Source: Talpa occidentalis
Lineage: Eukaryota; Chordata; Mammalia; Eulipotyphla; Talpidae
Assembly (NCBI RefSeq): GCF_014898055.3
Contig: NW_023603184.1
Span: 108,056,615 to 108,120,614 of the forward strand
DNA length: 64,000 bases
Direction: 5' to 3'
A program made the position numbers and the translations under genes. The notes under the pieces are model-generated. The model worked only from the letters and a program-made list of their open reading frames with translations. It had not been told where the DNA came from and ran no database searches. Of the stretch, positions 11,558 through 23,178 are shown piece after piece (positions within the stretch are counted from its first letter, which is position 1; every line of letters starts with the position of its first letter).

Positions 11558-12648
11558 ATGGCTCCTGGAAGAGCCAGAGGGGAGCGGAGAAGTTCACCCA
11601 AGATGCCAGTCAGTCCGAGCAACACAGTGTCCCAACGCATACGACAAATTAGAAAACAGACAGTAGGGAGTAGAAGAACCACACGCAACCTAACAACTCC
11701 TCAGGAAAGAAGCACACCACAAAAAGAAAACCACTCCCCAGATTGCAATGCAGCAACTTGGAAGAACTTCTGAGCCTTCCAGAAAGAGAATTTAAAATTG
11801 CCATGATTAAAAAAGTGATAGAAGTCATAAAGGAAAACAATGATCAGAAGAAGGAAATTGAGTCCCTAAAGAGGGAAAACAATGGTCAGAAGAATGAAAT
11901 TGAGTCCCTAAAGAGGGAAGTAAAAGAAATGCAGGAGATCAAAGAATTAATGGAGGAACTAAAGAACTCTGGGAAAAGCAATGAAAGCAGAATAGATGAA
12001 ATGGAAGAACGAATAAGTACTCTTGAAGACACAGAAATAAAAAGAACCAAAACAGAAAAGGAAAGAGAAGTACGAAGGAAAAAGAATGAAGAAAGACTTC
12101 GGGAACTATCTGACTCCATGAGGAAAGGAAATATAAGAGTTATAGGAATTCCAGAAGGAGAGGAGAGAGATGTAGGAACAGAGAAAATATTCCAGGAGAT
12201 AATTGAAGAGAACTTCCCAAATGCGAAGAAGGAGCTGAAAATTGATATACAAGAAGCAAGAAGAACACCAAACTTCCACGACGAAAGGAAAAACACAGCA
12301 AGACACATAATAGTAAAGCTCCCAAGAATCCAGGACAAGGAAAAAATAATGAAGCTGACAAGAGGGAAGAAACAGATAACATTCAAAGGAAAACCAATCA
12401 GGCTGACATCAGACTTCTCTGAAGAAACACTACGGGCAAGGAGAGAGTGGAGGGACATAGTCAACAGACTCCAAGAAAACAGATGCCAACCAAGAATACT
12501 CTATCCCGCAAAGCTCTCTTTTCTCCATGAAGAAAGAATATGGACCTTCCCAGACAAAGAGAAACTCCGTAATTTCATTATGACTAAACCCCCACTCCAA
12601 AAAATACTACAAGGAATCCTAAAGCCAGAACCTCAGAGGGACGAATAA
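11558..12648 (+). pseudogene. LINE-1 ORF1 (RNA-binding coiled-coil protein), frameshifted
   Basis: ORF1p is the trimeric RNA chaperone of the L1 ribonucleoprotein. The likely original ATG at 11558 opens a basic N-terminal tail (MAPGRARGERRSSPK) that hits a stop near 11771. A second frame, open from about 11743 to 12648, continues with LPEREFKIAM, a coiled coil of repeated E-I-E-S-L-K-R-E heptads, and an RRM-like core (NIRVIGIPEGEE). It ends with the C-terminal domain (ARHIIVKLPR, FKGKPIRLTSDFS, YPAKLSFLHE). A single-base indel near 11740-11760 separates the tail from the rest, so the full-length protein cannot be made. Two near-identical 15-codon units at about 11848-11925 (QKKEIESLKREN, QKNEIESLKRE) are a local duplication within the coiled coil. 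Confidence 0.9.
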
Positions 12649-12721
12649 CAACGAAAGAAGACCAAAAAAAAAAAAGTTATTAAAAGAATAAATAAATAAA
12701 ATCAAAGGAAAGACAAACATA

Positions 12722-15700
12722 ATGGCAAATACAGATGCTAACATATCAATATTAACTCTAAATGTAAATGGACTAAACTCTTCAATAAAAAGACACAGAG
12801 TTGCAGCCTGGATTAAGAAACAAAACCCAACCTTTTGCTGTCTCCAGGAAACACATTTAGCTACAAAAGATAAAAATAGGCTCAAAGTCAAAGGATGGAA
12901 AGCAATCCTACAAGCAAATGGGCCAAAAAAGAAAGCAGGAACAGCTATACTTATATCAGATAAAACAGACTTCAAACTCAAAAAAATAAAAAGAGACCCC
13001 AATGGTCACTACATTATGATTAAGGGGACAATACTTCAAGAAGAAATAACACTCATTAACATATACTCACCAAACGAAAGAGCACCAAAATATATCAGAC
13101 AACTGTTGTCCTCTCTGAAAACAGACATCAGAGAAAACACATACGTAGTGGGAGACTTCAACACACCACTATCAACAATGGATAGATCAACAAGACAAAA
13201 AATAAGTAAAGAAACTAAAGCTCTAAATAAGGACCTAGAGCATTTGGGCTTAACAGACATCTATAGAACACTAAACCAAAAAAAACGGAGTACACATTTT
13301 TCTCAAGCGCACACGGATCATTCTCCAGGATTGATCACATACTGGGGCACAAGACAAACATCAACAGATACACCAAGATTGAAATCATACCAACCATCTT
13401 TTCTGACCACGAAGGCATCAAACTAGAAATAAATCATACAAAGAAGGCAAGGAACTATCCTACCTCATGGAGATTAAAAACCACACTACTGGAAGACCAC
13501 TGGACTAACAAGGAGATCAAAGAAGAAATTAAAAAATTCTTTGAATTGAATGACAAGGAGGACACCAATATCCTAAATGTATGGGATGCAGCAAAAGCAG
13601 TAATAAGAGGAAAATATATAGCAATAGAAGCTCACATCAAAAAACAAGAAAGAACTCAAAGAAACAACCTAATCTTGAAGCTCAAAGATCTAGAAAAAGA
13701 ACAACAAAAAAACCCCAAAACCAGTAGAAGAAAAGAAATAATAAAAACCAAAGCAGAAATAAATGAAATTGAAACTAAAAAAACAATCCAAAAGATCAAT
13801 GAAACCATGAGCTGGTTCTTTGAAAAAATCAATAAAATAGACAAACCCCTAGCCAGGCTCACAAAGGAAAAAGGGAGAAAGCACAAATACACAGGATCAT
13901 AAATGAAAGAGGAGAAATCACAACGGACACAGCAGAAATCAAAAGAATAATCAGTAACTACTATGAACAGTTATATGGAAACAAGTTCAACAATCTAGAG
14001 GAGATGGACAAATTCCTACAACTCTACAATCACCCAAAGCTAGATAAAGAAGAAATAGAACACCTAAACAGACCAATTACAAGCAGCGAAATTGAAATGG
14101 TAATCAAAAACCTCCCCAAAAACAAAAGCCCAGGACCTGATGGATTTACAAATGAATTCTACCAAACATTCAGAGACGAATTAGTGCCTATCCTTCACAA
14201 ACTCTTCCAAAAAATTGAGAAGGAAGGGACAATACCAAACACGTTCTATGAAGCCAATATTACACTAATACCAAAACCGAATAAGGACAACACAAAAAAG
14301 GAAAACTATAGGCCAATCTCCCTAATGAACACTGATGCAAAAATCCTCAATAAAATTTTAGCTATCAGAATCCAACAATGTATCCATAAGATAATTCACC
14401 ACGACCAAGTTGGATTCATTCCAGGGGCACAAGGATGGTTTAACATCCGAAAATCAATCAACGTTATCCAACACATCAACAAAAAGAAATATAAAAACCA
14501 TATGATAATATCAATAGATGCTGAGAAAGCTTTTGACAAAGTGCAACACCCATTCATGATAAAAGCCCTTGAAATTCTTGGGATACAAGGAACATACCTC
14601 AACATCATAAAGGCCATCTATGACAAGCCAACAGCCAGTATCATTCTCAATGGTGAAAAGCTGAAAGCAATTCCATTAAGATCTGGAACAAGACAAGGAT
14701 GTCCACTGTCACCACTGCTTTTCAATATAATACTGGAAGTCCTAGCCAGAGCAATAAGACAAGAGAAAGACATCCAAGGAATCCAAATAGGAAAAGAAGA
14801 AGTCAAACTATCACTATTTGCAGATGATATGATAATATACATAGAGAACCCCAAAATCTCCACAGAAAAACTAATTCAACTCATCAATCAATTCAGTAAA
14901 GTGGCAGGATACAAAATCAACACGCAAAAGTCAGTAGCCTTCCTATACACAAACAATAAATCTGAAGAAGAAGAAATCAAAAAAGCCATCCCTTTTATTA
15001 TCGAAACAAAAAAAATCAAATATTTGGGAATAAATCTAACAAAAGAGGTAAAGGACCTATACAAAGAAAACTATAAAACACTGTTAAAAGAAATAGAAGA
15101 AGACACAAAGAAATGGAAAGACATCCCCTGCTCATGGATTGGAAGAATAAACATTATTAAAATGGCCATCCTACCAAAAGCAATATACAGATTCAATGCT
15201 ATTCCAATCAAAATCTCAATGGCATTCTTCAAAGAAATAGAACAATTATTGATGAAATTCATATGGAATCACCAAAAACCCCGAATAGCCAAAGCTCTAC
15301 CGAAAAAAAAAGAAGGGAATGGAGGCATCACACTCCCAGACTTCAAACTATACTACAAAGCCATAATCATCAAAACTGCATGGTATTGGCACAAGAACAG
15401 ACATACAGACCAATGGAATCGAATAGAAAATCCAGAAATAAACCCACAGATTTATGGTCAACTAATCTTTGACAAAGGAGCAAAGACTATGCATTGGAGC
15501 AAAGAAAGTTTGTTCAATAAATGGTGCTGGGAAAACTGGGTCGCTACATGCAAAAGAATGAAGCTTGACCACTACCTCACACCATACACAAAAATCAACT
15601 CAAAATGGATTAAAGAACTAGACATAAGACCTGAAACCATAAAATACATAGAAGGAAATATAGGCGAAACACTACGGGATTTGCACATCAAAGACATCTT

Positions 15701-16545
15701 TACAGACACATCACCCAAAGCAGTGATAGTGAAGGCAAAGATAAACAGCTGGGACTACATCAAATTAAAGAGCTTCTGCACAGCAAAAGAGACAATAACA
15801 AAAACAAATAGAAACCCCACCAACTGGGAGAACATTTTTGCACCCAACACTAATGATAAAGGACTGATCACAAAAATCTGCAAAGAGCTGATGAGACTCA
15901 GCAACAACAAAGAAAATAACCCAGTCAAAAAATGGGCAGAAGAGCTAAAAAGAAACTTCTCTGAAGAGGAAATGCAAATGGCCAACAGACATATGAAAAA
16001 ATGTTCAACATCACTTGTAATCAGGAAAATGCAAATCAAAACTACCATGAGATACCATCTCACACCAGTGAGAATGGCACATATTAAAAAAACTAGCAAC
16101 AACAAATGTTGGCGAGGGTGTGGAGAAAAAGGAACTCTTCTGCACTGTTGGTGGGAGTGCAAACTGGTCCAACCTATGGAGAGCTTAGTGGAGATTTCTG
16201 GACCTACTAAACATAGAGCTTCCATATGATCCAGCAATTCCACTCCTAGGTATTTACCCAAAGGACACAGAAACATCAATTCCAAAGAGCACCTGCATCC
16301 CTATGTTTATAGCAGCACTGTTTACAATAGCTAAGCTTTGGAAACAGCCCAAATGCCCAAAAACAGATGACTGGATCAAGAAGATGTGGTACATATATAC
16401 CATGGAATATTACTCAGCATTCAAAAAAGATAAACACATGCAATTTGCAGCAACATGGATGGCGCTGGAAGGGATCATGCTCAGCGAAATAAGCCAAAAA
16501 GAAAAAGAAAAATACCGGATGGTCTCACTCATAGCAGGAATCTAG
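12722..16545 (+). pseudogene. LINE-1 ORF2 (endonuclease / reverse transcriptase), three frameshifts
   Basis: ORF2p nicks target DNA and reverse-transcribes L1 RNA. The APE-type endonuclease begins MANTDANISILTLNVNGLNS and shows catalytic-type motifs LNVNGL, LQETHL, NIYSPN and GDFN. The first frame ends at 13426 after a slip in an A run near 13276-13287. The frame resumes (SDHEGIKLEI, then 13546-13902) and slips again near 13870-13882. The third frame (14004-16229) carries the RT, with [14 protein letters not shown], the DKVQHPF region, [10 protein letters not shown] and the catalytic FADD at 14817-14828. It then carries the cysteine-rich C-terminal motif [19 protein letters not shown] third slip near 16175-16198 shifts the tail, which ends with SLIAGI at 16545. 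The element can no longer encode its own machinery. Confidence 0.93.
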
Positions 16546-16725
16546 AAAACTTAAATAAGGGACCAGGAAAATGAATATAAGAAAGTGAAAATCAAAATCA
16601 ACAAAAAACTATGAACCAGAGACACTCTTTGGGGGGTGGGGGGCAGGAGGGGAAGGATTGGGGTCAGAATGGGGCGTTTGCAATTGTATGGGGGAATATA
16701 AAAATAAAATTTATTATTTAAAAAA
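16546..16725 (+). promoter_or_regulatory. LINE-1 3' UTR with G-rich tract and poly(A) signal
   Basis: After the ORF2 stop there is a conserved tail of the family (AACTATGAACCAGAGACACT). It is followed by a G-rich run at about 16629-16674 with at least five runs of three or more G, which can form a G-quadruplex, a known feature of mammalian L1 3' ends. AATAAA lies at about 16703-16708, just ahead of the A tail. The same G-rich tract recurs in the truncated copy at 23258-23308. Confidence 0.75.
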
Positions 16726-16743
16726 AAAAACTGCAATAGTTGA

Positions 16744-17151
16744 AAGAGATTTTCCTTACATAGAGCTGACTTTCATGTACTAACCCTTAAAAGAAGCAAG
16801 CACTGAATTCAACTGTTTATCCAAACAAGCAATATTTCTTGAGGATCCACCACATGCAGGCAGCTTGCTAGATGTTGAAGATACAAGCAAGAATAAGCAG
16901 AAATCACCCCTATCCTCAGCAAGTAAAGTCTAACTGACTTTCCTAAAGCTCATCCTCTGTCATCCTCATAGAGTGTTTACAATTAGTTCTTGCTTGCATA
17001 GGATGGTCAAAAATTAAAGCATTATTTGGGAAAAATTGAGATGTACATAAACAGATAAATTCAAAAATACAATATCAAACAGGAACATTCTCATATTAAC
17101 ATTATTTTAAAACATGAAAAGCTTATAATGTTAAGTAAATATATTTCTTGC
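16744..17151. other. CCDC141 intron 4 just downstream of exon 4, diverged repeat
   Basis: AATATTTCTTGAGGATCCAC and AGATGTTGAAGATACAAGC at 16830-16900 look like a reverse-strand L2 3' end, strongly diverged. The rest up to the GC donor shows nothing. Confidence 0.45.
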
Positions 17152-17260
17152 CTTTGGTATGATGCTCATGAAGCCGAAGAAGTGATTTTAAGGACTCAAC
17201 ATTCTCAAACTCTTGAGTGTTCTGGAGAAAGTCTTCTGTTTGGTCTATTTTAATAGCAAA
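17152..17260 (-). CDS. CCDC141: CCDC141 coding exon 4 (residues 140-175 plus one base)
   Basis: This is a 109-nt exon, 36 codons plus the first base of a split Glu codon. It reads [20 protein letters not shown] and ends LRLHEHHTK. The acceptor TTCTGTTGTAG is at 17261. The donor is non-canonical: AAAG|GCAAGA with GC instead of GT at 17151-17150. No other split keeps the frame: the next exon begins AA and completes GAA (Glu), as in the family sequence HHTKELLERS. It is below usual ORF length cut-offs. Confidence 0.92.
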
Positions 17261-17884
17261 CTACAACAGAAATAACAGAAATACAGGGAAAAGATACTTG
17301 AAAAATAAAAATCAAAACTCCACTTTTAGATCCTTGTCGCTATTTTCCATGTATTACTGGCCTAGCTGATTGTGTATGTGTTTGTCTGACACTGTATATG
17401 CTTGTGTGAGTGTGTGCTGACTTATGTTTTTTGTTTAAGGAGGTATACAGTCATTTTACAAAGTGCCAAACTAAGAACTTTCTTCACGTACTCTTGCATT
17501 CTTTCATCCCTAGAAAAATTTCATGTATGCTGAAATAAACTAAATTACTTACTGTTCAAATATCTATTAAACAGTTCAAAAAATTGTGTCCTACAGAATG
17601 AAAGCAGCTATTTTCAACATCCCAAGGCAGTTTGTCAAAGAATAACCAGAAATTTTGCTAAGAAAATCCTATAAAATTTTGACTAAGCAATAACTCACAA
17701 AATTCTAAGTTAATTTAATAAGATAAATTTAATATTTTTTCTCTATGAATAGACTTAGAAACAAAAAATGCAACTTTCAGAACAACACATAACTTAATCT
17801 CATTTTTACAATTGATCATACCAATACAGATAAGAAGCAATGTCTAATTTCATTTCTTATACAAAATACACACACACACACAAA

Positions 17885-18085
17885 CACACACAAATTAGTC
17901 TGCATTAGTGGTTACCAGAAGGAAAGGGGGAAGGAGGGTGGGTAAATCAGGTTAAAGGCATAAATTGTTTGGTTAAGGATAGAACTGGACTTTTAGTGAG
18001 CTTTATGTAGTATTTATATACAGAGATTGATTCATAATGATGTATACCTGATTATTGCAATAAAAATTTTTTAAGGAAAAAAAAA
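17885..18085 (+). mobile_element. Old LINE-1 3' UTR fragment
   Basis: AGTGGTTACCAGAAGGAAAG, GGGGGAAGGAGGGTGGGTAA and the end ATAAAAATTTTTTAAGGAAA fit the 3' end of an old mammalian L1 (L1M-like). A short CA repeat precedes it. Confidence 0.65.
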
Positions 18086-18544
18086 AGGAAGTGATTGGAA
18101 AAGATATATACCAAAGGGTGAATTCTATGAAAAATAATGATATTAGAGATGGGTGAGGGAAGGTGACATTTTAGCCTTTACATTTATAATTTATGATTTC
18201 ATTAGCATTTTATCAATAATTGTATGAATCATTTATATAAATAAAAATGAGAGTTGATACAGCAAGAATAAAAATGGAAAACTTCTTGATTTCAAAAGAA
18301 TGGTATAGCACTTTGATACCCTAAATGTGAGAAATATAACCCATCTCTCTTTTCATGTTTTTCTGTGAAGAAAGCATGAGGAGGAGATGTTTGAAATGAT
18401 AATAAAATCCTCTGGGGAATAAACTTAGAAACAAATTTCAGTAGACAACAAAAATATTTGTTTATGCTACTACTCCATATCCATAGTGGTAAACAAATAG
18501 CATGCTTACTTTAGCACTAAGATTAGAAAGTAATTATTATAATT

Positions 18545-18806
18545 TTTTAAAGATTTATTTATTTATTTACATAAGCACTGGGTATAGTCAGAAGCTTGGG
18601 AGGGTGAGAGAATTCACCAGAGCCAGAGTGGGGAGCAGAACAGGAAGACTGACAAAGTACACTGCTGAGGGGAGCAGTGGGCACAGCAGGAAAGGTCTGT
18701 GCGCCATGTGGGACCCTCGCTGGTGGCCTGGGGTTGAACCGGTGCTGCAGAGGCCATGGACAGCTTCACAGCCCAGCGCTCAACCACTGCGCTACCGGGG
18801 AGGCCC
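18545..18806 (-). mobile_element. tRNA-derived SINE, minus strand
   Basis: Read on the minus strand it starts GGGCCTCCCCGGTAGCGCAG and ends in an AAATAAATAAATAAATCTTT tail at the left edge. The flanks share an AATTATAATT-like duplication (about 18533-18544 and 18807-18818). It is sense to CCDC141 and lies in intron 3. Confidence 0.87.
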
Positions 18807-19244
18807 AATTATAATTATAAGAACATATTAATCAACATGTTCACCTTTGGATCAGTAGGGAATAAATTCATAAAGTGAGAAAGACACATTCTTATTCTCT
18901 TTGTGAAGTTTTCTCCAAACTAACATATTTGAATTAATGATTTCTATTATTTTTATTAACAGGCTCTATGGTATTTTGACTATTACAATAGTCATAAAAA
19001 CTAGTTATAAATTGCCTGGGATGATGAAAGACTGATGAACAAATGCCTGTTTGGAATGCAGAGCAGACATCCACCCTCCTGTTAGAGTGACCTAATGAAC
19101 ATTGGCCACAGCTACTTAGGACATGTTCCTGAATTGTAACTCAGAGCTTAATAAGAGAATAACCTATCTAATGATTAAGTCTGTGACCCTTAAACTGACT
19201 GTGATCATGATGAACCATGCAATAAGAAGTTCTATTATATTTCT

Positions 19245-19523
19245 TTTTTAAAAAAAAAAAAGATTTATTTATACATACAAGCACTGGGTACAGTCAGAAG
19301 CTTGGGAGGGTGAGAGAATTCACCAGAGCCAGAGCAGGGAGCAGAGCAGGCAGAAGGACCGAACTGCACTGCTGAGGGGAGCAGCGGGCAGCAGGAGAGG
19401 TCTGCGCACCATGTGGGACCCTCCTCTGGTGGCCGGGGAATAGCCAGGGATCGAACCGGCGCTGCAGAGGCTGCGGGCAGCTTTGCAACCCAGCGCTCAA
19501 CCGCTGCGCCACTGGGGAGGCCC
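19245..19523 (-). mobile_element. tRNA-derived SINE (younger subfamily), minus strand
   Basis: This is a full-length copy with duplication CTATTATATTTCT at 19232-19244 and 19524-19536. The head on the minus strand is GGGGCCTCCCCAGTGGCGCA. It is very close in sequence to the copies at 3473 and 52947, so it belongs to the most recently active subfamily here. Confidence 0.9.
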
Positions 19524-19660
19524 CTATTATATTTCTAAGGAATTCCTGTATATGGATAGTTCAATAAGGGGACCCTGTCCGCCCATCATTTATATCCCTA
19601 ATTCATTCCATTTCTAGCAACTGATTTTAAGGATGTTTTAAACATAAAAAGCTTCCTTAG

Positions 19661-19925
19661 GACTACCTGGTGGCACAGGGGTTAAAGTCAGCACTATCAA
19701 GCTATCCACAGCCACTGCAGCACAAGTTCGATCCCTGGCCAGGGAGTTAACCCACATGGCACAGCAGACCTCTCCTCTCTCCTTTTGCTCCCCTCAGTAG
19801 TATATTTCAGTCAGTCCATCTGTTCTGCTCCCCACTCTGTCTCTGGTGAATCCTCTTACTACCCTCACCTCTGGCCTATACCCCAGTTCTTGCATGCATA
19901 AATTAAAAATAATTCTTTTTTTAAA
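19661..19925 (+). mobile_element. tRNA-derived SINE (older subfamily)
   Basis: The head GACTACCTGGTGGCACAGGG is diverged, with the AAAGTCAGCACTATCAAGC subfamily marker. The slightly diverged duplication AAAAAGCTTCCTTAG (19646-19660) matches AAAAAGCTCCCCTTAG (about 19924-19939). It sits about 140 bases from the SINE at 19245. Confidence 0.87.
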
Positions 19926-19939
19926 AAAAGCTCCCCTTA

Positions 19940-21474
19940 GTTCTATTAACTCTTATGAATATTTTCTTTTCCCCATTTTTCTTCTCTCTGCAGCTTATAC
20001 AAGACAGAAGTGGTAATGGGGGACACTTATCAAAGAGCCTATTCTTAATTTCACCTTCATCTTTGTTTTTAATCATTAATGAAAATTGCTTTGGCACAGA
20101 TGGGGCAGAAAAAAATTATGTAGGAGTTTGAATTCATCTTAGTACGAAATGGTCTATAAAACTGGGCAGAATGATTGATATAAGAAACAATTGTCTTTTC
20201 ACTAAGAATCAGAGTCCTTGGTTAAATTATTATTGAGTTACTACATCCATTTATTTAATTCTATCTGAAAGTAATTTCTCATCACTGAGAAAACCAGTTA
20301 GCTTTAGCGCTACGTCCAAGTGAGAAACAAATATTGAGTCTAATGTTCGAAATAAAATAACTTCCTATCTTCAAACAAGTTCTATTTTAAGGACAGTTGA
20401 TGCCTGTCTCCCACTTACTAAGAAGGGTTGAATCAGATATATTTATAACTTGATGCCTGTAGGTGTATTTAACATGGTTTATTTCTCTTCAGGAAAGAAA
20501 ACTACATATGGAACTTCTTCCCAAGATGATTAAATAAATTGTGAGTTGGACTTCAGAATTTGAATTGTGGGAAACAAACTTGAAAGCTACAATGAGGTTT
20601 TTGCTTCTTTTCACTTTTGTCTGCATGATGCATGAGATTGTTTACATCAATTTTTATGTTCTATTGCTAATCTTCTTTCCTTCATTATTCTAGATTTAAG
20701 TCTTGAATTTTCAGTTTGAAAATGTCATATTTTTCAAAGCTATTGCTTTATCATAATGAAACATTGCTCTCACATCAAAATGAATGTACTGCTACTTGAC
20801 AGAGAAGTTAAAAGTAAAGTTTCCAATAACTATCTTATATCAACTGTAACACCTTTTTGACAATATTCTTTGAGGCTCACATTTTGAAATTGAGAACCTC
20901 AAGAAAATCACAGGATTTCTTTTTATGCTCAGAACTTTTTCCTGCCTTTATTTTAATAATCTCAATCTATGGAATCCGAACTGAATGCCTTGGGTAAGTA
21001 CTCTATAAAATGTTATGCTTACAAGTCAAATATTCTATGGAATATTCTGCAACTGCATTTTCTAAGCAGCAAAAATAATCTTAACTTTCGGCCAACAAGA
21101 ACACTCTAGGCCAACATTTTCTAATTATAAACCCCCTATAAACTGGGGGTAATTTTTGATTTAGTGATGTTTTAAAACTTCCAAAGAGGAAACTTTCCAA
21201 AGAGGAAAATACCTAGACTTACAGATGCAAGATCCCATTTTTATTTAATATTTTACATAATTTCAATTAACTATACTTAATTTTTGTAAAGACCTCCATA
21301 AAATATGATAATCAAACACTAAATGCATTATATATGTGTCAATACAGATATCAGTTATTTTGCCATTTTTTAACTGATTGGTATGTCTATTTGTGGAAAT
21401 AAAATATTTTCAAGAGTGCTATCCATTTGCACTGATGTGGAAATGAGAATCAAAAAACAAAAGAAAACACAAAC
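19940..21474. other. CCDC141 intron 3, right part, nothing recognised
   Basis: AT-rich intron sequence without a clear repeat or conserved motif. 18807-19244 is the same. Confidence 0.5.
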
Positions 21475-21666
21475 CTGCAAGGCATTTTCAAAAAATTCAG
21501 AGGTCAACCTAAGGAGCACCCTCCTTCCTTCAAGTGTGGAGACCAAGGCTTCCCACGCTTCACCCAGGGTGTCGGCCATGGCATCGTAGACCTGACTCTG
21601 ATCTTTATTCTCTTCAGCTGTCTTATCTGCTTCCTGCAAGAGTTCCCATACCTGGTTTTCCAAAGC
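21475..21666 (-). CDS. CCDC141: CCDC141 coding exon 3 (residues 76-139)
   Basis: This exon has 64 codons at phase 0 on both sides, read [20 protein letters not shown] and on to [11 protein letters not shown]. The acceptor CTTTCCTTAG is at 21667 and the donor CAG|GTTTGT at 21474. The amphipathic helical content ([18 protein letters not shown]) is that of a spectrin-type coiled coil. The donor has T at positions +3 and +4, so it is weaker than the others but still plausible. The frame stays open past the donor into the intron, and that extension is not exon. Confidence 0.95.
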
Positions 21667-21916
21667 CTAAGGAAAGAAAAGCATCACGTCACTCACTGTA
21701 AGAATACAAGATCATATTTTGGATATTTGGAAGTATATGTGGTCTAGAAAGGTATAGGAGAGATTTTATAAACACAAACTGCTATGCAGGCAGAGATATC
21801 AAGCAGGCAGGTGGGAGCAATGATGATTGTGGCAAACTAGGGAGCATGGTCAGGCTAAAGGCATTCACATTTAAACACTGCTCAATGTATAAATTTATCA
21901 AAAGTACATGTCTACC

Positions 21917-22188
21917 GGGCCTCCCTGGTGGCGCAAGGGGTTAAGCACCGCACTGTGAAGCAATCTGCAGCCTCTGCAGCACAAGTTCGATCCCCGGCCC
22001 GCCAGAGAGAAACCCACATGACGAAGCAGACCTCTCCTGTCTCGCCTGCCACGCCCTTCAGCAGTGTGTTTCAGTTGGTCTGCCTGTTCTGTTCCCCACT
22101 CTGTCTCTGGTGGATCCTCTCACCCCCTGGATCTCTGGCTTGTACCCCAGCTCTTGTATCCATAAACAAATAAATCTTAAAAAAAAAA
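21917..22188 (+). mobile_element. tRNA-derived SINE (older subfamily) next to CCDC141 exon 3
   Basis: The head GGGCCTCCCTGGTGGCGCAA is followed by GGGGTTAAGCACCGCACTGT and box B GTTCGATCCCC. The duplication AAAGTACATGTCTAC is at 21901-21915 and 22189-22203. It lies about 250 bases upstream of the exon 3 acceptor in intron 2, antisense to the gene. Confidence 0.9.
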
Positions 22189-22203
22189 AAAGTACATGTC
22201 TAC

Positions 22204-23161
22204 ATTCTCACAGGTATAGAATACTGTGTTGTCCTCACAATTTCAAAAATGAAGAAAGGTAGAACACATTAGGAGAGAAACTGAAAAAAAAAAAGTGTGA
22301 GAAGAAAACCAGTAAAAGTTACTGCATATTCTAAATAATTATTAACATGCTTGGGAAGTTTAATGTAAATGTTAAAAACCTGACATACACAGCTAACTGT
22401 ATGCTTAGATAAAATTCATAACATTAGATAATTTTGTCTTCAAACAAAAAAATTATTTAAACATTGAAGTCTAAATTATAGAAAATGATTAATAAAACAA
22501 AAATCCAAAGGGATCATTTGCTTGAACCAATGAGTGATTTCCCTATGTTTTCATAGAAAGGGTTTCTTCTTCAGTCTAGATCCTGAAATAAAGAAAACAT
22601 GGAAAACTGAACTGAAACTACCATCATGCTAACTTGCAATGTGAGTGAAAAATAAATCTGTTACTGGGAGCCACTCTGCCAGGGTTCTTTTATTACCCTA
22701 GTATTTTCAGATATATTCACAAATATGAAATTGTGTGTTATACCTTCTACAGCCAAAGTTCCTCATATTTAACAAAGAAAATAAAATGCAAAATTTAAGA
22801 AAACTAGAACATTGCCTGATATTTCATTGCTAATTCAAAAAAGTCTCAGACAGATTGGGTTGAAAATGCCAATGAGCTCTTCAGAGACATCCATTGAATA
22901 TGTGCCAGCTTTGTTCTCTGGTGTCTAGGCTAATCCAGATACATAATCTGCCTAAATTGCCATGAGAGTTACATCACATGTCTATAATTTTTTACCTAGC
23001 TATTTGAAAACATAATATCTGGGCATTTCCTTCTCATGAGACAAGGTTTAGATTATCTTGGGGGCTGGCTAATTTTGTATAATCTATTTTTCATTTTACA
23101 CATTTTGTTATTAAAATGGAATAACTTGATCTCAATTTCTACTTATCATAGGTATTGACTT
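22204..23161. other. CCDC141 intron 2 segment, nothing recognised
   Basis: AT-rich and without repeats I can name. The adjacent 23362-24445 segment is similar, with only short chance ORFs. Confidence 0.5.
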
Positions 23162-23178
23162 AAGAAATACAAGGAGAA

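Larger units (their letters stand above)
10364..16725 (+). mobile_element. Near full-length LINE-1 (about 6.4 kb) in CCDC141 intron 4
   Basis: The element has a 5' UTR, ORF1, a 73-bp inter-ORF spacer, ORF2, a 3' UTR and a poly(A) tail, with target-site duplications AAAAACTGCAATAGTTGA at 10346-10363 and 16726-16743. The duplications are identical, which points to a fairly recent insertion, yet both ORFs are frameshifted. It lies antisense to CCDC141, the orientation usually tolerated in introns because it does not present sense poly(A) signals to the host transcript. A short copy of the same family is at 23179-23344. Confidence 0.95.

Noticed and set aside
11886..12464. 192-codon minus-strand frame opposite LINE-1 ORF1
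   Set aside because: It mirrors the A-rich ORF1 and is serine/phenylalanine rich, typical of antisense to a lysine/glutamate-rich coding region.
15755..16285. 176-codon minus-strand frame opposite LINE-1 ORF2
   Set aside because: Shadow frame of ORF2; no domain or independent start signal.
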